Source of the DNA: Epiperipatus broadwayi
Lineage: Eukaryota; Onychophora; Udeonychophora; Euonychophora; Peripatidae
Direction of reading: 5' to 3'
Length of the DNA stretch: 64,000 bases
NCBI GenBank assembly: GCA_028023455.1
Contig: JAQFVV010000013.1
Span: forward strand, 1,798,001 to 1,862,000
The position numbers were made by a program, and so were the translations under genes. Positions 58,332 to 64,000 of this stretch are shown here, in pieces. The notes under the pieces were generated by a model. The model had not been told where the DNA came from and searched no databases. It worked only from the letters and a program-made list of their open reading frames with translations. Each line of letters opens with the position of its first letter. The first letter of the stretch is position 1.

Positions 58332-58403
58332 GCGTTGGTGGCCTAGTGGTTAGCATAGCTGTCTTCTAAGCAGCTGGCCCGGGTTCGCTTCCTGGTCAAC
58401 ACA
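58332..58403 (+). repeat. tRNA-Gly-derived SINE head, copy 2
   Basis: GCGTTGGTGGCCTAGTGGTT, an anticodon loop CTTCTAA (TCC changed to TCT), B box GGTTCGCTTCC and the 3' end GGTCAACACA. The tail CATTTGATATATGAG followed by an A run is the SINE tail. It is not a working tRNA because of the anticodon change and the tail. Confidence 0.75.
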
Positions 58404-58979
58404 TTTGATATATGAGAAAAAAAACATTGCAATTTTTTTTCTATCACTAAAACAAAACAAAAAAAAAAGAGTTCCAGGATAGGTGGGTGGATGAGAGAGG
58501 CAAATATGTTTTAAGATTTAAAAAAAAAAGACTATTAAACTAAAGTGTAACATGAAAATATAAAACTTTAGTGATAAATTTTCTTCTTCTTATGCATATA
58601 AAACAATACACTTACAGATACAAAAAATAAATAACAATTTTACTAAACTGAGATGTTATCAAATCTTATTCATCACCATCGTTTTCAACCATCATAAATC
58701 CACTGCAGGATATATATAGAAAATGGCAAATTTGACATGGTACCAAACATTTTTGACATGTACAATGAGCTAAAAGTTCTAAAAATTTTCAAAAAATAGT
58801 TTACATTAAATGGAATCTTTTTATATGCACAACATGGTGGAGCTAAAAAACAATGATTGTGAGAGTGTTTAGGTTTTGAAAGATCATTTATTGAATCGTA
58901 GTATAAAGTTTGCATATAATAAATATAAATCAACGATTTTTTTCCAGCAAATAATATTTTAAAATGTTGTTCAGATTAT
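58404..58979. other. AT-rich DNA; tiny LINE family 1 relic
   Basis: 58665-58710 (CATCATAAATCCACTGCAGGAT) matches the extreme 3' end of LINE family 1 on the lower strand. The rest is unrecognised, including an 82-codon lower-strand frame at 58685-58933. Confidence 0.4.
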
Positions 58980-58992
58980 AAAATCTTGGAAT

Positions 58993-59552
58993 TTGATACA
59001 CTGTACAGGCTTACACACATTTGCATATATATAATATAATGTATAAGGGATTCAAACTCAGACTTTCACACAACTTTCAACTCTCCAAGTCATCTCATAT
59101 TGCTGACCCACCTGATCACACACATGTTGAAAAGATAATTAATCACCAATATACATATTTCATGCTAAACCAGCAATCGTCAGTTGGTACAGATTACTAT
59201 CCTCACACATATATGCAATCAGTGATCAGCTTTATATTAAGATATCCAATCTTCATACTCTAATGGACAGGCTTCAAACTACTCCAACCCACAACTCTTT
59301 CAGCCATCCATTTCATTGAAAATCTGATGATGGAACTTTCAAAGCCTATGTTAGTGCCAAGGTTGCCATCCTACCCATGCTGACCATTTAGTCATTCTGA
59401 TTCCCCCATGTACTGAAGAATAATCCATTTACATACATATGTGAGGGATGGTCAGACCTTTAATGCACTGTGATCTTTTCAACATGTGTGTGATTAGGTG
59501 GGTCAGCAATATGAGATGGCCTGGAGAGTTGAGGGTCATGTAAAAGTCTGTT
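58993..59552 (-). mobile_element. family B2 element with hammerhead and 13-bp TSD
   Basis: It is flanked by the perfect 13-bp repeat AAAATCTTGGAAT (58980-58992 and 59553-59565). It has inverted arms of about 78 bp: CAGACTTTCACACAACTTTC...CACATGTTGAAAAGAT (59061 onward) pairs with ATCTTTTCAACATGTG...AAAAGTCTG (59470-59550). The body carries the hammerhead and the AATCTGATGATGGAA and CCCATGCTGACC blocks shared with 43546-44285. Confidence 0.85.
59145..59188 (-). ncRNA. hammerhead ribozyme (type I fold), family B2
   Basis: Lower strand: stem I ACCAA/TTGGT, core CTGACGA (N7 is C, which is allowed), stem II TGCT/AGCA with U-U mismatch, GAA, stem III ATAT/GTAT (one G-U pair), then A. The core is complete despite strong divergence of the flanks from copy 7659. 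Confidence 0.7.
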
Positions 59553-59565
59553 AAAATCTTGGAAT

Positions 59566-60253
59566 GTAATTTTAAGGATATTTTTATTTACGTATTGTTA
59601 AGTATAAAATTAAAATCAACACGGTTTCAAATATAAATATATGGTAAAAAATTTGCAATCTGTTAAAATGTAATCACTATATTTACTATTAACCCCGAGT
59701 CTTAAATTTAAGTATTGGACTTAAAATTATATATAATAACAGATAATTATAATGCCAAATATTAATGAACTCTAAGTACTATTAAAATAAATATTTGAAC
59801 TGTCTTTTGTTGCTGTTATTCAAATTTTTATATGAAAAGTCATCTTGAACTACAACTATGAGAAGATCAAATGTTTAATATAACTTTTTATATAAAATCA
59901 ATTTCAACTGAAAATAAAATCAAGAAGTTGATTCTGAGATATTTCTTATATATTTTTAAAATTATATGGAGTTTATTTTCTCTTCTGTTTTTATTCCTGC
60001 ATTATATGTTAATACTTTATATATCAGCTTTATTACGTTGTTTCATCTGATTCACACAAATAGTAAACAAGGTATTATCAATTCATTATTTGATTGCTAG
60101 TTTTTATTCATCCATTAATCTGTCAAACATAAACAACATTTTTTCTCTGCAATAAATTGTTTTTAAAAACTCTATTATTTATAAAAGTCTTAATTAATGA
60201 TGACTATTTCCTGCATTCATGTTGCAGTTTGAGTTTGTAATAAAAATAAGGAT
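59566..60253. other. AT-rich DNA, nothing recognised
   Basis: No gene or repeat is supported. Confidence 0.45.
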
Positions 60254-60254
60254 A

Positions 60255-60954
60255 CTTGTGAGATTTCAAGTAAACCAAGATGGCCGTCCATAGTTTTGAT
60301 AAACTTACAGTTTTGGTTGCCTCCAAAAAATGTTTACAAAAATACCTGCTAGGAACCTTTACATTTCATATTTACATTTTATTTTTTATTACTGTTATTT
60401 AAAAAAAAAGAAATTGTGAAAATATTAATTACAATATTTATAGTTTAGTTTATTTTTATTTTTTGATTAACTTATTAACAGAAAAATAAAAATATTTATA
60501 AATACAATATTTACACTTTATTCATGTTGGTGGATGAAATCATATTGTGACCATTAACACACACTTTTTAGGATGGCAGGATCCCACACCTTTGAAAAGT
60601 TTACTGCATCATGTTCTGTGACAGAAAGATCACAAATTTTTATCATTATGACAATTTACCAAAAAAAAAAAACAAAACTGCTGACCAAAAAGAAACGCTG
60701 AATTGAACCAAAGTATGCCAATGTTAAGAGCATATTGTCTCTTCCCATGTTACAATATAAGTAAAAACATAAAATAAAATAAAGCCTCTTAATGAAATTT
60801 ATTGGAATTTATTCCTTTTTTTAAAATTAACAATGGATTTATTAATTCTGTTTAAATTTAACAACTAACCAATCTTCAGTATATTATAGGCCCTTGAAAC
60901 TGTATATTTATCAAAAATATAGGCTGCCATCTTGGTTTACTTGCAAACTCACAA
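60255..60954. mobile_element. 700-bp TIR element with TA target duplication
   Basis: CTTGTGAGATTTCAAGTAAACCAAGATGG (60255 onward) pairs with CCATCTTGGTTTACTTGCAAACTCACAAG at the right end, and pairing continues past TTTGATAAA to give TIRs of about 60 bp. TA dinucleotides lie immediately outside both ends (60253-60254 and 60955-60956), as expected for Tc1/mariner-like insertion. No transposase frame is present, so it is non-autonomous. Confidence 0.75.
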
Positions 60955-61120
60955 GTACTGATACCAAAATAAATTCGTTAATGTCCATGCTCTATATTTT
61001 TGAAATGATAAGAAATATTAAATAATATCTATACTTGGAAAAAAATTAATAAGTTTTTTTAGAAAAATATATATTAAAAAAAAGTTTATTTTTTTTATAT
61101 TCCAAATGCAGTATATTGAA

Positions 61121-61192
61121 GCGTTGGTGGCCTAGTGGTTAGCATAGCTGCCTTCCAAGCAGTTGACCCGGGTTCGCTTCCTGGTCAACGCA
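61121..61192 (+). repeat. tRNA-Gly(TCC)-like sequence, SINE head or tRNA copy
   Basis: The 72-nt cloverleaf is almost complete: GCGTTGG acceptor with CAACGC, A-box region TGGCCTAGTGGTTAGC, anticodon stem CTGCC...AGCAG with TCC at 61154-61156, and GGTTCGCTTCC as T arm. Position 58 is C rather than the invariant A, as in the other copies, and the 3' side continues CATTTGACACATATATATA. This shared tail and the A58 change argue for a SINE over a working tRNA gene. Confidence 0.65.
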
Positions 61193-61530
61193 TTTGACAC
61201 ATATATATATATTACTTTTCAGAATATTTTATTTTGATGTAATTTTTTATTTATATGTTTTGAGTCAAAAATATTAACTAAATATTATATTTGCTTAATT
61301 TTTTCTTAAATGTTTTAGATCTTATTGACTGGGAGTACCCAACTAGGTCAATCTACATAAAGCTCATGCCACAAATTATAACAGATATTATTATATATAT
61401 ATAAATGAAATAGGGCAATTGATTGTACTGTTGTTGTATCAAGAAATGGCTAATTGAAAAAAAAAAATGCAACTGAAAAGAAACCATCAGAAAATAAAAT
61501 GTCAAAGAGGCCTAGAAATAAAAAAACGAA

Positions 61531-62015
61531 GTGGTTAACGTTCATGATAAAAACATATTTTAATTTTCAGATTTTAATGTATAGTTAAATACTAAATTGT
61601 GTTTCACAGTTGTTTAAAATAAAATGAAATTCATGTTAAAAAACTTCAAAGAAATGTTAACAAATAAAATATAATTTAATTAAAAGAATAGCAATAAGTC
61701 AGATAAAAACATAAATATATTTAAAATTAATATTCTAGCTTAAAAGAAAACATAGTGGTTAACGTTCATATGAAAAAATATTTCAATTTTTCAATTTTAA
61801 TTTGCTTAATTAAGTGTAGAATCAAATACTGAATTGTGTTTCACAGTTGTTTAAGTGAAATTGATGTTTAAAATACTTCAAAGATATATTAACAAATAGA
61901 ATATAATTTAATTAAAAGAATAACAAAACACACATACGCGCATATGTATACAATTATATTCATATAAGTCAGACAAAAACATAAACATATTTAGAATTAA
62001 CATTCTAGCTTAGAA
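61531..62015 (+). repeat. 224-bp tandem duplication
   Basis: Units start at GTGGTTAACGTTCAT (61531 and 61755). They share TGTGTTTCACAGTTGTTTAA, ACTTCAAAG, ATATAATTTAATTAAAAGAATA and AAGTCAGAYAAAAACATAAA, then TCTAGCTTA. The second unit carries about 40 extra bp (AACACACATACGCGCATATG region). Confidence 0.8.
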
Positions 62016-63174
62016 GAAGCAATATTGATTACAATAGGTTGATATCAAGAAATGTGGATTATTAAGAATTATAAGCAAAGAAAACGGGATTATTGAAAAA
62101 GTTAATAGAGGATTGCATTTTCAGTTGAAGTAATAAAAATGGTTAAGTGGGATTATTTCATAGCAATAAATAAATAATGTATATATTATTTTAAATAATA
62201 AAAAGTATAAGAATAATCTAAATACAAAATAGTAAAAATATTCACTAGCTATTGATTAATACGTGTTAATAAATAGTTCAGATTAAAGAGTAATCTATTA
62301 GTTAGTTAAAATGCTTAAATCATAAATTAGGATGGATAGACTTACATTAGCATTGCATTTAACATACATAATTTGCAAGAATAATTTTGCATATGTATGG
62401 GATGTCATATCTGATATGGAAAGAATCATTGAATTTTTATCAACCTATCACCTTCTACCTTTAAAGGTGTGTGCTTACAAAAATGTCTGAATGTGTGCTT
62501 GCATACCAGCCCTCATTATGTATCAGATAAGTTCGTGTGCAGGTGTGTGTGAATTGTGAGCAGAGCAAAAAAAATGCAATTAATTGCATCACACTCAGGT
62601 ATCTTGAGACTTGTTGATGATTATTAAATAGCTTAAGTATAAATGTTTTGTTATAGAAACTGCCTTTTTAATGTAGTCTTAATTAATCCTGTTTTGAGTT
62701 ATGATCTATTCTTTTACATCACTGAGGTAACTTTATATTCTAATGTGTATTTATATTAAGTTCTCTTCCCAAAAGTAGATAGATTAACTAAGCAAATGGC
62801 CATGATCAAATAACAACTTGATCATAATTAATCCTTACATTATTAAAGCACAAATAATAGGAAATTCAAATTTAAATGCAACACATTATTTGTGGGAACA
62901 TAATCTATTAAACTCTTCTCCATATTTCATGATGTCATCTCTTGTTTTAGTAATATTTCCATCTTTTTTTCTAATTGCAGAAATGTTTCCTACTAGTATC
63001 AAAATTTTGTTTTACACTCTTGAGACTTTTATTCTCTTCTATTGTTTTCATTGATAATTCACAATTACATTTTCTTATATCATTATCAACTCTTTTTCAT
63101 TGCAAAATTCAAGATATTCAATTCTTCTTAATGCATCATTTTTATAATTATATAGCAATAAAGAACAAAGAAAA
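62016..63174. other. AT-rich DNA, nothing recognised
   Basis: Frames of 78 and 81 codons (62818-63054, 62975-63220) overlap and lack motifs. The second runs into the LINE fragment. Confidence 0.4.
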
Positions 63175-64000
63175 GTACCTCCTGCAACCACTATATCTTC
63201 AGAATTTCCCAAGATTTTAAATGAAGAAATAAAATATGCAATTAAATTTATGAAGAAGAGAAAAGCTTCAGGTAATGATGTGTACCAGATGATTGGAAGA
63301 ATCAGTATTTCTATTAATATTTTTAAAAGGTTATAAAGAGGATATTAGAAATTATAGATCTATCAATCTTCTATACAAATTTTTTTAACAAAATAGTTGC
63401 AACTCATCTACAGTGAACTTCGGATTTTAACTAACCAAAAGAACAAACTGGATTTAAAAGTAATTTTAGTACAGTGGATCACATCTAAGTACTGTGAGAA
63501 GTTGTAGAAAGGATTAATGAATATGAGCTACCATTATGCTTTGGATTTGTAAATTATAAAAAGGCATTTGATTCTATAAGCATTGCTCCAGTCATTATGG
63601 CATTTGGTCACCAAGGTATAGACCCAGGATATTGTCATTTTCAGAAGAATATTTATAAAAATGCAACAGCAACAATTAGATTACATAATTATACAAGGAA
63701 GATTAACATTAAGAAGGCTGTACAACAGAGTGACTCCATATCTCCAAAACTTTTTACAGCAGTTATGCAAGAAATATTTTATAGATTAAAATGGAAAACT
63801 AAAGTAGTAAAAGTAAATGAGATTATTTAAGTCATTTAGGTTTTTCAGATGATGTAGCTGTTTTTGCAAATAATGCTTCAGAATTTCAAGAAATACTGTA
63901 AGGGTTAGCAGATGAAAGGAAGAAGGTAGGATTAAAAGTAAATGTTAAAAAGACTAAAGTGATATTCAATGGATTTTCTCAAAAGAAGAAAATAAAAATT
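63175..64000 (+). pseudogene. LINE family 1, RT-domain fragment cut by window end
   Basis: Plus-strand translation gives NEEIKYAIKFMKKRKASGND (about 63217-63280), the linker before the RT. KAFDSI follows (63562 onward), then the 77-codon frame 63597-63830 with HQGIDPGYCHFQKNIYKNAT and QQSDSISPKLFTAVMQEIF, the RT palm region. FSDDVAVFANNASEF (63845-63890) is the catalytic box with S in place of A. VGLKVNVKKTKVIF (63927-63970) continues. Stops and a frameshift between these blocks show decay. It overlaps in content with 9461-10390, which begins at the FADD box. Confidence 0.85.

Noticed and set aside
61121-61192. Functional tRNA-Gly(TCC) gene
   Set aside because: Position 58 is C instead of A, and the 3' flank is the tail shared with two clearly decayed copies, so a SINE is more likely.
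1-64000. CRISPR array, bacterial operons or viral genome
   Set aside because: No regularly spaced short repeats, no ribosome-binding-site-led genes and no viral coding set; the content is animal repeat DNA.

Overview
This window is AT-rich animal nuclear DNA (AT clearly above 70% by eye). It contains no intact host protein-coding gene that I can support. The evidence for an animal is the set of decayed non-LTR retrotransposons of kinds common in invertebrates, short tRNA-derived repeats, and a broken fragment matching the metazoan HAPSTR1 (C16orf72) family. A bilaterian invertebrate such as a mollusc or arthropod fits, but I cannot fix the species. Nearly every open frame of 60-140 codons here is a chance frame in microsatellites or part of a dead repeat.

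Layout: 0-5.4 kb holds small foldback repeats, two triplet-repeat tracts and a decayed LINE. At 6.3-6.8 kb is a degenerate 53-bp minisatellite. At 7.6 kb is the first hammerhead-bearing foldback element (family B). From 8.6 to 18.2 kb there are LINE fragments, family C elements, a roughly 850-bp repeat in two inverted copies (family K) and two tRNA-headed SINEs. From 18.9 to 30 kb the sequence is mostly unremarkable AT-rich DNA with one large foldback and a LINE 3' fragment. From 30.8 to 37.7 kb a LINE is split by a younger retroelement, and there are two more large foldbacks. A solo LTR lies at 40.2-40.9 kb. From 41 to 49.6 kb there is a dense cluster of family B and C elements and the HAPSTR1-like pseudogene fragment. 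The rest holds a family C copy, two TIR elements, a family B copy, two tRNA-Gly-headed SINEs and a LINE cut by the window end.

Main discovery: two short non-coding repeat families (B and C) each contain a segment that folds as a type I hammerhead ribozyme. The core CTGANGA...GAA and an NUH cleavage site are present, stems I and II are complementary, and stem III is very short with no loop. Several copies are flanked by 9-16 bp direct repeats that look like target-site duplications, and family B occurs as a head-to-tail partial dimer with a unit of about 462 bp. This is the architecture of Penelope-like terminal repeats and of animal retrozymes (non-autonomous circular-RNA retroelements). A third family (E) carries a related hammerhead-like motif. 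No Penelope-type reverse transcriptase was seen, so any mobilising enzyme would have to come from elsewhere.
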